A stretch of 64,000 bases of DNA, from contig CAWIIX010000033.1 of NCBI GenBank assembly GCA_963836195.1, forward strand, positions 744,001-808,000, read 5' to 3'. Shown one piece after another: positions 1 through 9,070 of the stretch. The stretch is from Trebonia sp963836195. Its GTDB lineage: Bacteria > Actinomycetota > Actinomycetes > Streptosporangiales > Streptosporangiaceae. Position 1 is the first letter of the stretch. Every line of letters starts with the position of its first letter. The position numbers and the translations under genes are program-made. The notes beneath the pieces were generated by a model. That model had not been told where the DNA came from. It saw only the letters and a list, made by a program, of their open reading frames with translations, and made no database searches.

Positions 1-745
1 GGCCCGCGATCAGCGCCATCACGTCGTCCGGGCGCACCTCGTCGGTGGTGACCTCGGTGACCACCCGCCCGTGCCGCAGGACCACGATCCGGTCCGACAG
101 CCGGAACATCAGCCCGGTGTCGTGGCAGGACAGCAGGATCGTGGTGCCCTGCTCGCGGAGCCGGGTGATGAGCCGCTCGACCAGCGCCGCCTCCTGCATG
201 CCGAGCGAGGCGGTCGGCTCGTCGAGCAGCAGCAGCCGGGGGTTGTGGGCCATCGCCCGGGCGACCGCCACCATCTGCCGCTGGCCGCCCGACAGTGCCC
301 TGATCGGCAGCGTGGTGTCCCGCAGCGGGATGCCGAGCTTCGCGAACAGCCGCCCCGCCTCCTTGTGCAGTGCGACGTCGGAGAACATGTGCCAGCGCCG
401 CTCGTTGCCGAGCATCACGTTCGACGCCACGTCGAGGTTCTCGGTCAGCGCGAGATCCTGCCAGACGATCCTGACCCCCAGCTTGGCGGCAGCTGCGGGA
501 ACGGGGGCAACCGGCCGCCCGCCGACCCGGATCGAGCCCGACACCGGCGCGACGTCGCCCGCCACCGACCGGATCAGCGTGGTCTTCCCGGCCCCGTTCT
601 CCCCGGCCAGCGCCACCACCTCGCCCGCCCGCACCGTCAGGTTCACGTCGGACAGGGCGGTGACCGTGCTGAACCTGACCGTGAGCGAGGACACGGTCAG
701 CTCCGGCGCCGTCACCGCCCCGTTGTGCTCCGTCCGAGTCGTCAC
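1..745 (-). CDS. Sugar-type ABC transporter ATP-binding protein (3' end outside window)
   Basis: This is the nucleotide-binding subunit of an ABC importer of the ribose/xylose (RbsA/XylG/FrcA) type, which would energise uptake of a sugar-like solute. The translation from GTG at 745 shows a Walker A motif (GENGAGKTT), the ABC signature LSGGQRQM and a Walker B segment LLLLDEPTASLG, followed by the H-loop SCHD. About 248 codons are present, with no stop before the window edge, so the C-terminus is missing. It starts 10 bp after the stop of the MMPL gene on the same strand and could be co-transcribed with it, although the two have no obvious common job. The permease and binding protein would lie outside the window. 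The family assignment is firm; the substrate is unknown. Confidence 0.88.
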   Translation of the reverse strand, partial: MTTRTEHNGAVTAPELTVSSLTVRFSTVTALSDVNLTVRAGEVVALAGENGAGKTTLIRSVAGDVAPVSGSIRVGGRPVAPVPAAAAKLGVRIVWQDLALTENLDVASNVMLGNERRWHMFSDVALHKEAGRLFAKLGIPLRDTTLPIRALSGGQRQMVAVARAMAHNPRLLLLDEPTASLGMQEAALVERLITRLREQGTTILLSCHDTGLMFRLSDRIVVLRHGRVVTEVTTDEVRPDDVMALIAG

Positions 746-755
746 GGATCAATTC

Positions 756-3023
756 TTATCCGAGGCCGCGACCAATATCATCCAAGGTCAAATTCTGATT
801 TTCCCGAACGGACCCTGATTCCACCCCCAGCGGCCGCGCCCCGCCCCGGTTCCGGGGCCGGCCGGGCATCGCCCAGGCCCGGTCGCCGAGCAGCGCCAGC
901 CCGGCCGGGAGCAGCACGCCCCGGACCACGGTCGCGTCGATGAGCACGGCGACCGCCATCGCGACGCCGAACACCTTGAACTCGATCTCCGACAGCGAGG
1001 CGAAGATCGAGAACACCGCCACCATGATCACGGCCGCGCTCGTCACCACCCCCGCGCTTGACGTGATCCCGTCGGTGACCGCCGTCTTGGCGGACGCGCC
1101 GCGCAGCCGCAGCTCCCTGATCCGGCTGAGGATGAACACGTGGTAGTCCATGCTCAGCCCGAACAGCAGCACGAACATGAACAGCGGCAGCCACGGCGTG
1201 ATCCCGCCGTAGGAGGAGAAGCCGAGCAGCCCCTGCAGGTGGCCGTCCTGGAAGATCCAGGTCATGATGCCGTAGGCGGCGCCCACCGAGAGCAGGTTGA
1301 GTGCGATCGACAGGGCCGGGATCGCGACCGACCGGAAGCTGACCATCAGCAGCAGGAACGCCAGCCCGAGGACGAACGCGAAGACCAGCGGCGTCCGGCT
1401 GTCCAGCTGCGCGTCGAAGTCGGCGTTCCTGGCGGTGTCACCGCCGACCACGTAGCTGACCCCCGGCACCTTGCCCAGCGTGGCGGGCAGCGCCCGCGTG
1501 TCGAGCGTGTTCAGCGCGTTGACACTGGTCGCGTTGGTGCCGTTGCCGTTCAGCGGGACCGAGATGACCAGCACCTGGTCGGTTGCGGGCTGGCCGGCCC
1601 CGAACAGCTGCGTCGTGATCGGCTCCCTGATCGCCCCGTGGGTCGCCGCGACCTGCGCGTGCAGGGCGGTGATGGCGTGGCTGACCCCTGCGCCGCTCAG
1701 GTTGTCGCCGGTCACGACCACCTCGGCCGGCTCCGGGCCGCCGGGGAAGGCCTGCCCGATCGCCTCCTCGGTGCGCACCACCGGCACCGTGTTGGGGAAC
1801 GCATGCAGGTCCGGGTTCTCCAGGTGCAGGCCGAGCAGCGGCGTCGCCAGCGCCAGCAGCGCGACCGCCGCCAGCCCGCCCAGCGCCAGCGGGTGGCGCA
1901 CCACCGCGCGGACGACCAGGCCCCAGAGCTTGGACGGGCGGGCGGCGGCCCGGCGCCGGCCGAGGAACGGGATCCGGGCCCGGTCGGTCGCGGTGCCGAG
2001 CAGCGACAGCAGCGCGGGCAGGAACGTCAGCGAGCCGAGCACGGACACGCCGACGACGAGGATGGTGCCGATCGCCACCCCGGAGAACACGTCGATCCCG
2101 GTCAGGAACAATCCGGCCAGCGAGATCATCACGGTCAGCGCGGACACCGCGATGGCCCGGCCCGAGGTGGCCGCCGCGACGTGCAGCGCCTCCTTGGTGT
2201 CGCGGCCCGCCGCGCGTTCCTCGCGGACCCGGCGCAGGTAGAACAGCGAGTAGTCGATCCCGACCGCCATCCCCACCAGCAGCACGATCGCCGACGTGGT
2301 GCCGTCGATCGGCACGATCCGGCTGGGGATCGAGAGCAGCGAGATCGCGGCGATCACCGCGGTGCCCGCCAGCAGCAGCGGGATGCCGGCCGCGATCAGC
2401 GCGCCGAACACGATCAGCAGCAGCACCAGCGTGATCGGCAGCGAGGTGACCGCGGCGGTCCTGAAGTCCTGGCCGATCATCGCGCTGGCCATCCGATCGC
2501 CGCTGGCGCCCCCGGCCTCGGCGACGGTCAGGTCCGGATGGCGGGCCTGGATCGCCGCCACCGCGTTCAGCGCGGGCACCACGGCGGTGTCATCGTTGCC
2601 CGGTTTGCCCGCGACGTTGAACGTGACCAGCGCCGACCGGCCGTTGACGAGGCCGGTGCTGGTGAACGGCGACCGGATGTCGGCGGCGGTGTTAGGCAGT
2701 TTCTTGAGCGCCGCGGCGACCTGGCGCACGGTCTGCCGCAGCTCCGGGTCGTTAGCGAAGGTCTGGCCGGCCGATCGGCCCTGGACCAGCACCGCCTCGC
2801 CGTCCGGCTGCTGCACGGACGGCTCGTTCAGTATCCGCTCGGCCCGGCCGGCCTGGCCGGGATCGTAGCTGTTGGTGTTGCTGGTGCCGAGCTGCTGTCC
2901 GACCGCGAATGCGGCCACGACGATCAGCAGCCAGCTGATGACGACGATCACGCGGTGCCGAATCGACCAGCCCGCTATTCGTTCCACGATGGGGCGTTTC
3001 CCGCCCGCAGGCGCAAGGTTCAT
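756..3023 (-). CDS. MMPL/RND-family transporter
   Basis: This is a 755-residue membrane exporter of the MmpL/ActII-3 type, expected to move lipids or hydrophobic small molecules across the cytoplasmic membrane using the proton gradient. An N-terminal membrane helix (WSIRHRVIVVISWLLIVVAAF) is followed by a large extracytoplasmic domain, a block of helices with the family motif GMAVGIDYSLFYLRRVREE, a second extracytoplasmic domain, and a second block containing LFGLSMDYHVFILSRIREL. These two Asp-Tyr segments are the conserved proton-relay positions. I chose ATG 3023 because the upstream TTG at 3044 is a weaker start and an AG-rich stretch precedes the ATG. A partial second member of the family lies at 36.1-38.3 kb. 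The substrate is unknown. Confidence 0.9.
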   Translation of the reverse strand: MNLAPAGGKRPIVERIAGWSIRHRVIVVISWLLIVVAAFAVGQQLGTSNTNSYDPGQAGRAERILNEPSVQQPDGEAVLVQGRSAGQTFANDPELRQTVRQVAAALKKLPNTAADIRSPFTSTGLVNGRSALVTFNVAGKPGNDDTAVVPALNAVAAIQARHPDLTVAEAGGASGDRMASAMIGQDFRTAAVTSLPITLVLLLIVFGALIAAGIPLLLAGTAVIAAISLLSIPSRIVPIDGTTSAIVLLVGMAVGIDYSLFYLRRVREERAAGRDTKEALHVAAATSGRAIAVSALTVMISLAGLFLTGIDVFSGVAIGTILVVGVSVLGSLTFLPALLSLLGTATDRARIPFLGRRRAAARPSKLWGLVVRAVVRHPLALGGLAAVALLALATPLLGLHLENPDLHAFPNTVPVVRTEEAIGQAFPGGPEPAEVVVTGDNLSGAGVSHAITALHAQVAATHGAIREPITTQLFGAGQPATDQVLVISVPLNGNGTNATSVNALNTLDTRALPATLGKVPGVSYVVGGDTARNADFDAQLDSRTPLVFAFVLGLAFLLLMVSFRSVAIPALSIALNLLSVGAAYGIMTWIFQDGHLQGLLGFSSYGGITPWLPLFMFVLLFGLSMDYHVFILSRIRELRLRGASAKTAVTDGITSSAGVVTSAAVIMVAVFSIFASLSEIEFKVFGVAMAVAVLIDATVVRGVLLPAGLALLGDRAWAMPGRPRNRGGARPLGVESGSVRENQNLTLDDIGRGLG

Positions 3024-3087
3024 GTGCCTCAGACTCCGCCGCAACGGGGGCGCGGGGCCATGGTGGAACCTCCCCAGCCGATGGTGG

Positions 3088-3099
3088 GGTTTGCCTAAC
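3088..3099. repeat. ggtttgcctaac motif copy
   Basis: This 12-mer is identical to the core of the 18-bp direct repeat at 30836-30853 and 32899-32916. Here it lies between the MMPL gene and the divergent histidine kinase gene. Its reverse complement (gttaggcaaacc) resembles half of an actinobacterial iron box, but the other half is not conserved. Confidence 0.4.
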
Positions 3100-3159
3100 C
3101 ACGCTTTCGGGGGTGCGGCTTATGGCCGGCCACGGCGATTATGGCCTAGCGTCATCAAT

Positions 3160-4515
3160 ATGCAACGCGCTCGGGACCCGCAGTCGGTCACTCAGGACCT
3201 GCGGCCCGCTCCCGACCAGCGGCCCGCTCCCGGCCAGCTGCCGTCGCGGACCGGGCTCGCGGTCCTGCACCAGCTGATCGGGCTGCTCGTCGGAACGCTG
3301 TCGTTCCCCCTGGTGCTGGCGGGCGTCACCGTCGGGTCGGTGCTGACCCCGATCGGCGGGTCCGGCCTGCCGATCCTCGGCCTCACCCTCCGCTATACCG
3401 ACGGCGTGGCGGCGCTCGAGCGCTCCCGGTTCGCGGGCATGGCCGGACGGGAGGTGCCGCCCTGGCCGGTCGACCCCCGCCGCCGCTACCGCTGGGCCGT
3501 GATCCCGAGCCTGGCCGCGTTCACCGGCCGCGCCACCTGGGGCAAGATCTGCTACCCGCTGCCGCGGCTGCTCGCCAGCGCGCTGCTGTTCCCGATCGTG
3601 GTCGCCTTCTGGGCCGTGGGCCTGGCCACGCTCCCGCTCACGCTGCCGTTCTACCTCTGGACGAACCCGCTGCCCGCCCGGGAGGACGGCGAGACCGGCG
3701 ACGCACGCCGCGGCCGGGACGCCCGGCGCCGCCGGGCCGCGCAGCGCGGCCCGCTGGGACGAGCGGCTGCGGCCACCGGTGGCGCGCTGCTGTTCGCCTC
3801 CGCGCCGCGGGTGTCCCGCAGCCTCGCCGGTGCCGACGCCGCCCTGACCCGGTGGCTGCTGTCGCCCCCGTCGGACTTGGCCGCCCGGGTCACCGAGCTC
3901 GAGATCAGCCGCGAGCGGGTGGTCGACGCGGCCGAGGACGAGCGCCGGCGGATCGAGCGCGACCTGCACGACGGCGCCCAGCAGCGCCTGGTGGCGCTGG
4001 CGATGGAACTCGGCCGGGCCAAGGCGAAGTTCGGCGACGACCCGGAGGGCGCCCGGCTTCTCCTCGACCAGGCGCACATCGAGGCCAAGGCGGCCCTGAC
4101 CGAGCTGCGGAACCTGGTCCGCGGCGTGCACCCGCCGATCCTGACCGAGCGCGGCCTCGACCCCGCCCTGTCCGGCCTCGCCGCGCTCTGCCCGATCCCG
4201 GTCGACGTGCACGTCGAGGTGCCGGTCAGGCCCAAGCCGGCCGTCGAGGCGGTCGCGTACTTCATGGTCGCGGAGGCGCTCACCAACGTGGCCAAGCACT
4301 CCCGCGCCAGCCACGTCAACGTCGTGGTCGAGGGCCACGGCTTCCCCGGCACGCTGACGGTGCTGGTCAGCGACGACGGCATCGGCGGGGCCGACCCGCA
4401 CGGGGCCGGCCTGTCCGGCCTGGCCGACCGGGTCAGCGGCGTCGACGGCGAGCTCTCGGTCGAGTCCCCGTCCGGCGGCCCCACGATGATCTCGGCGGTG
4501 CTCCCATGCGGGTAG
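3160..4515 (+). CDS. NarL-type two-component sensor histidine kinase
   Basis: This 451-residue membrane kinase would autophosphorylate and pass phosphate to the regulator encoded next to it. The N-terminal part has about four membrane segments (LIGLLVGTLSFPLVLAGVTV; LLASALLFPIVVAFWAVGLA) of the actinobacterial 'putative sensor' type. A HisKA_3 dimerisation domain follows, with the phospho-acceptor histidine in ERDLHDGAQQRL, then an ATPase domain with the N-box EALTNVAKHS and the G-box DDGIGGADPHGAGLSGLADR. I chose ATG 3160 because a TAGCGT hexamer at 3147-3152 lies 7 nt upstream, as in leaderless transcripts, and the kinase-like sequence begins after it. The stop overlaps the next gene by 10 bp, implying coupled translation. 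The signal sensed is unknown. Confidence 0.9.
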   Translation: MQRARDPQSVTQDLRPAPDQRPAPGQLPSRTGLAVLHQLIGLLVGTLSFPLVLAGVTVGSVLTPIGGSGLPILGLTLRYTDGVAALERSRFAGMAGREVPPWPVDPRRRYRWAVIPSLAAFTGRATWGKICYPLPRLLASALLFPIVVAFWAVGLATLPLTLPFYLWTNPLPAREDGETGDARRGRDARRRRAAQRGPLGRAAAATGGALLFASAPRVSRSLAGADAALTRWLLSPPSDLAARVTELEISRERVVDAAEDERRRIERDLHDGAQQRLVALAMELGRAKAKFGDDPEGARLLLDQAHIEAKAALTELRNLVRGVHPPILTERGLDPALSGLAALCPIPVDVHVEVPVRPKPAVEAVAYFMVAEALTNVAKHSRASHVNVVVEGHGFPGTLTVLVSDDGIGGADPHGAGLSGLADRVSGVDGELSVESPSGGPTMISAVLPCG

Positions 4516-5153
4516 CCATCGCCGAGGACTCGGTGCTGCTCCGGGAGGGGCTGACCCGCCTCCTCGAGGAGGCCGGCCACGAGGTCGTGGCGGCCGAGCC
4601 CGACGCCGAGCGGTTCCTGCGCGCGGTCGCCGCCGACCAGCCCGACGCGGCCGTGATCGACGTGCGGATGCCGCCCACCTTCACCGACGAGGGCCTCCGG
4701 GCGGCGCTGGTCGTCCGCGACCGCTGGCCCGACGTCGGCGTGCTTGTGCTCTCCCAGTGGGTCGAGGAGCAGTACGCGACCGAGCTCATCGCCGGCCGCG
4801 CCCGCGGCGTCGGCTACCTGCTCAAGGACCGCGTGGCCGACGTCACCGAGTTCCTCGACGCCCTCCAGCGGGTCGCCGACGGCGGCAGCGCCCTCGACCC
4901 CGAGGTCGTCGCCCAGCTCCTCGCCCGCAGCCGCCACCCCCTCGGCGACCTCACCCCCCGCGAGCGCGAGGTCCTCGCGCTGATGGCCGAGGGCCGCTCC
5001 AACGCCGCCATCGCCGCCGCCCTGGTCGTCGGCGGCGGCGCGGTCGAAAAGCACATAAACAACATTTTCACCAAACTCGGCCTAGCCCCCGGCGAACGCG
5101 ACCACCGCCGCGTCCTCGCCGTCCTCCGCTACCTAAACGGCGTCCAGCCCTAA
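4506..5153 (+). CDS. NarL/FixJ-family response regulator
   Basis: This 215-residue DNA-binding regulator is the partner of the kinase just upstream, whose 3' end it overlaps. The receiver domain starts MRVAIAEDSVLL with the acidic pocket (Glu-Asp) and the phospho-acceptor Asp in AAVIDVRMPP; the conserved Lys is in GYLLKDRV. The C-terminal LuxR-type helix-turn-helix starts at LTPREREVLALMAEGRSN and ends AVEKHINNIFTKLGL. The last 100 bp use more A and T in third positions than the rest of the gene. Target genes are not evident from the sequence. Confidence 0.92.
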   Translation: MRVAIAEDSVLLREGLTRLLEEAGHEVVAAEPDAERFLRAVAADQPDAAVIDVRMPPTFTDEGLRAALVVRDRWPDVGVLVLSQWVEEQYATELIAGRARGVGYLLKDRVADVTEFLDALQRVADGGSALDPEVVAQLLARSRHPLGDLTPREREVLALMAEGRSNAAIAAALVVGGGAVEKHINNIFTKLGLAPGERDHRRVLAVLRYLNGVQP

Positions 5154-5416
5154 CCCCACCCCACCCCACCACCCCCGAAACCCCCACCGCTGCCACCCAC
5201 TTGCCACCACCGAATTCGCACACCCCGGAATTGCCAACGGCAACAATTTGCCATTTACCATCGAGATATTTCCCGCTAAATCCACTCTTGGCTCCACCAA
5301 CGGCCAAGGGCGCGTTCACACCGGCACCACACGTCCCACAGGCGACTCTGGCTGCACCTGGCCGGCGTTCGGGCCTCAGCGTGTGCAGTTCGGGTCGCCG
5401 GGCTGCCCCATTTAGC

Positions 5417-5520
5417 ACACAATGACGGTCAAAGTGCCGAAACGGTGTCCCAAATGGAACACAATGACGGCCGTCACCGCCCGGAACCCGAAGCCGACCT
5501 AGACCCGTTACCGTCATTCC
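5417..5520. promoter_or_regulatory. Promoter region of the DUF429 gene with three aatgacgg boxes
   Basis: The 367-bp gap 5154-5520 holds no credible gene. Its right end carries the 12-mer acacaatgacgg twice in direct orientation (5417-5428 and 5459-5470, 42 bp apart) and the inverted octamer ccgtcatt at 5511-5518. The inverted copy overlaps a -10-like hexamer, taccgt (5509-5514), which sits 6 nt before the GTG start at 5521. The arrangement resembles a regulator-binding region over a leaderless promoter. Function is inferred only from the pattern. Confidence 0.4.
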
Positions 5521-6213
5521 GTGACAAGGCGCGATGACTCCGTAACCGGACTGGATGCGTGCGCTACCGGATGGGTTGCGGTCACGCTTCCGCCCGCCGC
5601 CACGGGGGAGTCGTGCGCGCCCGTGACGGCGAGCGTCGCCGTGTCCCCGACGCTGGACGGTCTGTCGCTGACCGGCGTGGTCGGCATCGACATGCCGCTT
5701 GGCCTGCTCGCCGACGGCTGGCGCGACGCCGACGCGCTCGCCCGGCGGGCGCTCGGCCGCCGCGGCGTCACCGTGTTCGCGATCCCGCCCCGCCCGGTCT
5801 GGCAGCAGCCCAGCTACGCCGACGCGAACCGCGTGTGCCGCGAGCTCACCGGCAAGGGCCTGTCCGCGCAGACGTGGGGCCTGCGCGGCAGGCTCCTCGA
5901 GGCCGACCAATACCGGCGCACATCGCCCGCGAGCCTCTTCGAAGTGCACCCCGAGCTCGCCTTCGCCGCCCTCGCGGCCGCGCCGCTCCAGCAGAGCAAG
6001 CACACCCAGCCCGGCCTCGTCATCCGCCGGGAACTCCTCGTCCGGGCCGGCCTCACCCTGCCCGCCAGGATCGCCGGCGCAGCCGAAAACGACCTCCTCG
6101 ACGCCGCCGCCGTGGCCTGGTCCGCCCGCCGCATCGCGGCGGGCGAGGCCATCACCCTCGGCAACCCGGCCCAGTTCGCCGACGACGCCACCGAAATCGC
6201 CATCCGCTACTAA
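5521..6213 (+). CDS. DUF429 family protein (predicted RNase H-like fold)
   Basis: This 230-residue protein matches the DUF429 family, whose members are thought to adopt an RNase H-like fold and may be nucleases, although no activity is firmly established. The family hallmarks are visible: a short N-terminal strand followed by GLDACATGWVAVTL, the motif GIDMPLGLL with its conserved aspartate, ARRALGRRGVTVFAIPPRPVW, and SLFEVHPELAFAAL near the centre. The GTG start at 5521 is supported by taccgt 6 nt upstream, which suggests a leaderless message. The gene stands alone, with gabT convergent 22 bp downstream. Confidence 0.8.
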   Translation: MTRRDDSVTGLDACATGWVAVTLPPAATGESCAPVTASVAVSPTLDGLSLTGVVGIDMPLGLLADGWRDADALARRALGRRGVTVFAIPPRPVWQQPSYADANRVCRELTGKGLSAQTWGLRGRLLEADQYRRTSPASLFEVHPELAFAALAAAPLQQSKHTQPGLVIRRELLVRAGLTLPARIAGAAENDLLDAAAVAWSARRIAAGEAITLGNPAQFADDATEIAIRY

Positions 6214-6235
6214 GACATGCCAGGCCAGGCGGCCC

Positions 6236-7588
6236 TTACAGGGCGGCGAAGGCGTTCTCGATGATGTCGAGGCCCTCCTCCAGGAGGTCCTCGCCGATGA
6301 CGAGCGGGGGCAGGAACCGCAGCACGTTGCCGAAGGTGCCGCAGGTGAGCACGATCAGCCCCTGCTTGTGGCACGCGGCGGCGACAGCGGCGGCGGTCGC
6401 CGGGGCGGGCTCCAGGGTGCCGGGCTTGGTCAGCTCGATCGCGATCATCGCGCCGCGGCCGCGCACCTCGGCGATGGTCGGGTAGGTCTCGGCCAGCTTC
6501 TGCAACCGGGGCATCATGATCTCGCCGATCCGCCGGGCCTTGCCCGGCAGGTCCTGGGTCGCCATGGTCTCGATCGCGCCGAGGGCGGCCGCGCACGCGA
6601 CCGGGTTGCCGCCGTAGGTGCCGCCCAGTCCGCCCGAGTGAACCGCGTCCATGATCTCGGCCCGGCCGGTCACCGCCGCCAGCGGAAGGCCGCCGGCGAT
6701 GCCCTTGGCGGTGGTGATCAGGTCGGGGACGACGCCCTCGTGCTCGCACGCGAACCAGTCGCCGGTGCGGCAGAAGCCGGACTGGATCTCGTCGGCGATG
6801 AAGACGATGCCGTGCTCCTGGCAGAACTCGGCCAAGGCGGCGATGAACCCCTCCGGCGGCACGATGAAGCCGCCCTCGCCCTGGATCGGCTCGAGGATCA
6901 CGGCGGCGACGTTGTCCTCGCCGACCTGCGTGTGGATCAGCGTCTTGATCGTCTCGAGCGCCTCGGCCTTGCACGCCTCGGGGCCGCCCGGCCAGCGCAG
7001 CGGGTAGGCCATCGGCACCCGGTAGACCTCGCCCGCGAACGGGCCGAAGCCCTGCTTGTAGGGCATGTTCTTGGCGGTCAGCGCCATCGCCAGGTTGGTG
7101 CGGCCGTGGTAGGCGTGATCGAACGCGACCACGGCCGTCCGTCCGGTGTAGTGGCGGGCGATCTTCACCGCGTTCTCGACCGCCTCCGCGCCCGAGTTGA
7201 ACAGCGCCGAGCGCTTCTCGTGGGTGCCCGGCGTGCGGCGCGCGAGTTCCTCGCAGACCTCCACGTACCCCTCGTACGGGGTCACCATGAAGCAGGTGTG
7301 GGTGAACTGCGCGACCTGGTCCTGCACCCGGCTGACGACGGCATCGGCCGCGTTGCCGACCGACGCGACGGCGATGCCGGAGCCGAAGTCGATCAGCGAG
7401 TTGCCGTCGGCGTCGAGCATCACCCCGCCGCCGGCCGCGGTGATGAAGACCGGCAGCGTGGTCGAAACGCCGCGGGCGACGGTGGAGTTGCGGCGCTCCA
7501 TCAGGGTGCGGGAGACGGGTCCTGGGATCTCGGTGACAAGGTTACGGCGTTGCGGCAGCTCAGGGCCGCCAACGGGGAGCGCGGTCAT
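6236..7588 (-). CDS. gabT: 4-aminobutyrate aminotransferase
   Basis: This 450-residue, fold-type I PLP enzyme of aminotransferase class III should transfer the amino group of 4-aminobutyrate to 2-oxoglutarate, giving succinate semialdehyde. NSGAEAVENAVK (about 131-142) binds the cofactor phosphate, IADEIQSG (about 264-271) holds the Asp that contacts the pyridine nitrogen, and the Schiff-base lysine is K295 in TTAKGIAGG. The length is normal for GabT. The first residues (MTALPVGGPELPQRR) match other actinobacterial GabT starts. The gene is divergent from the pca cluster across a 68-bp gap and convergent with the DUF429 gene. No succinate semialdehyde dehydrogenase gene is in the window. Confidence 0.92.
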   Translation of the reverse strand: MTALPVGGPELPQRRNLVTEIPGPVSRTLMERRNSTVARGVSTTLPVFITAAGGGVMLDADGNSLIDFGSGIAVASVGNAADAVVSRVQDQVAQFTHTCFMVTPYEGYVEVCEELARRTPGTHEKRSALFNSGAEAVENAVKIARHYTGRTAVVAFDHAYHGRTNLAMALTAKNMPYKQGFGPFAGEVYRVPMAYPLRWPGGPEACKAEALETIKTLIHTQVGEDNVAAVILEPIQGEGGFIVPPEGFIAALAEFCQEHGIVFIADEIQSGFCRTGDWFACEHEGVVPDLITTAKGIAGGLPLAAVTGRAEIMDAVHSGGLGGTYGGNPVACAAALGAIETMATQDLPGKARRIGEIMMPRLQKLAETYPTIAEVRGRGAMIAIELTKPGTLEPAPATAAAVAAACHKQGLIVLTCGTFGNVLRFLPPLVIGEDLLEEGLDIIENAFAAL

Positions 7589-7656
7589 GATCGGACGATA
7601 ACATCCACAGACGCCTGATTAGAACGGCGGATCGGCAACGAAGGGACGGAAGCGAC

Positions 7657-9037
7657 GTGCCCGAGGTCGGAATCTTCGGCGGCGTGTTCATGCGTGGCGG
7701 GCCGGTCGCCGACGACGGCGCCTGGCTGCGGGCCATGCTGGCGGCCGAGTCGGCGCTCGCCCGCGCGCTCGAGCGGGCCGGGCTGGCGCCGCCCGGGGCC
7801 GGGGCGGCCGTGACCGCGGCGGCCGCCCGGCCGGGCGACTTCGACCTCGCCGAGCTCAGCCGGTCGTCGGAGCTCACCGGCAACCCGGTGCCCGGGCTGG
7901 CGCGGGCGCTGACCCTGCTGGTGCCCGACCCGGCCGCCAAGGCGGCCGTGCACCGGGGCGCGACCAGCCAGGACATCATGGACACGGCGGCGATGGTGCT
8001 GGCCCGCGACGCCATCGACGCGGCCGCCGATGCGCTCTCGGGTGCGGCGGCGGTGGTCGCGCGGCTGGCCGACGCGCACCGGGGGTCGCTGATGATCGGG
8101 CGGACGCTGCTGCAGCAGGCCGTGCCGGTTACCTTCGGCCTGGTCACGGCGGGCTGGCTGGCCGGGCTCGACGGCGCCCTCGACGGGCTGGCGTCCGTGC
8201 GCGAGACCCGGCTCGCGGTCCAGTTCGGCGGCGCGGCGGGCACGCTGGCCTCGCTCGGCTCGTCCGGCGCGGCGGTGAAATCGCTGATGGCGGAGGAACT
8301 CGGGCTGGCCGACCCGCCGCTGCCGTGGCACACCGAGCGGCTGCGGCTCATCGACGTCGCGGTCGCGCTGACCCGGGTGACCGCCGCCCTGTCCAAGATC
8401 GCGCGGGACGTCACGCTGCTCGCGCAGACCGAGGTCGCCGAGGTCAGCGAGGGGGCGCCGGCGTACCGCGACCACCAGTTCGAGCCCGCGCCGCGGCGGC
8501 TCCTCGGCCATGCCCAACAAGAGCAACCCGGTCGCCGCGATCGCCATCCTCGGCTGCGCGCGGCAGGCCGGCGGCCTGCTGGCGACCCTCGTGGCCAGCG
8601 CCGAGCAGGAGCATCAGCGCGCGGCCGGCGCCTGGCACGCCGAATGGCAGCCGTTCAGCCACCTGCTCGAGCTCGCCGTCTCCGCCTCCGTCTGGGCGCG
8701 CGATCTGCTCGAGAACCTGACCGTCGACACCGCCCGGATGGCCGGCAACCTCGCCGCGGCGGGCGGCCTGCCGATGGCCGAGCGGGTCACCACCCTGCTG
8801 CGCGACTCCCTCGGCGCCCCGCAGGCGCACGACCTGGTCGCGACCGCCGCCGCGCGGGCCGCGAGCTCCGGCGTCCCGCTCCGCGACGTGCTGCTGGCAA
8901 CGCCGGATGTCGCCGACAAGCTCGCCCAGGCCGGGATTTCGGCGGCGGAGATCGAGCGGGCCCTGAACCCGGCCGGGTACCTCGGCGCGGCCGACGCGTT
9001 CATCGCCGCCGCCCTGGCCGCCCATCATGCCAGATAA
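7657..9037 (+). CDS. pcaB: 3-carboxy-cis,cis-muconate cycloisomerase, frameshifted
   Basis: This enzyme of the fumarase/aspartase superfamily converts beta-carboxymuconate to gamma-carboxymuconolactone in protocatechuate degradation. The first frame runs from GTG 7657 (good Shine-Dalgarno aagggacgga) through VHRGATSQDIMDTA and AQTEVAEVSEGAP. The family signature GGSSAMPNKSNPVAA and the C-terminal third are in the next frame from about 8490 to 9037. The span is 1,381 nt, one base more than a multiple of three. Between EGAP and GGSS lie about ten codons (AYRDHQFEP region, 8458-8490) absent from the usual family pattern, so the shift is accompanied by unusual sequence. It is the first gene of the pcaBCHGD row. 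Sequencing error or true decay are both possible. Confidence 0.8.
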
Positions 9038-9048
9038 CAGCAAGAAGC
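9032..9048. repeat. Dispersed 17-bp motif, copy 1
   Basis: The sequence agataacagcaagaagc overlaps the pcaB stop codon (taa at 9035-9037). The same 16-17 bp occur three more times between 44.9 and 45.3 kb. Each copy is followed by a GC-rich stretch beginning with g or a and then c. See the matching finding. Confidence 0.6.
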
Positions 9049-9070
9049 GACGAGCGGAGCGAGTGAGCCA

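Noticed and set aside
3088..3099. Iron-box (IdeR/DmdR) operator
   Set aside because: Only the right half of the 19-bp consensus matches at this site and at the two 18-bp repeat copies; the left half is not conserved, and no iron gene is adjacent.
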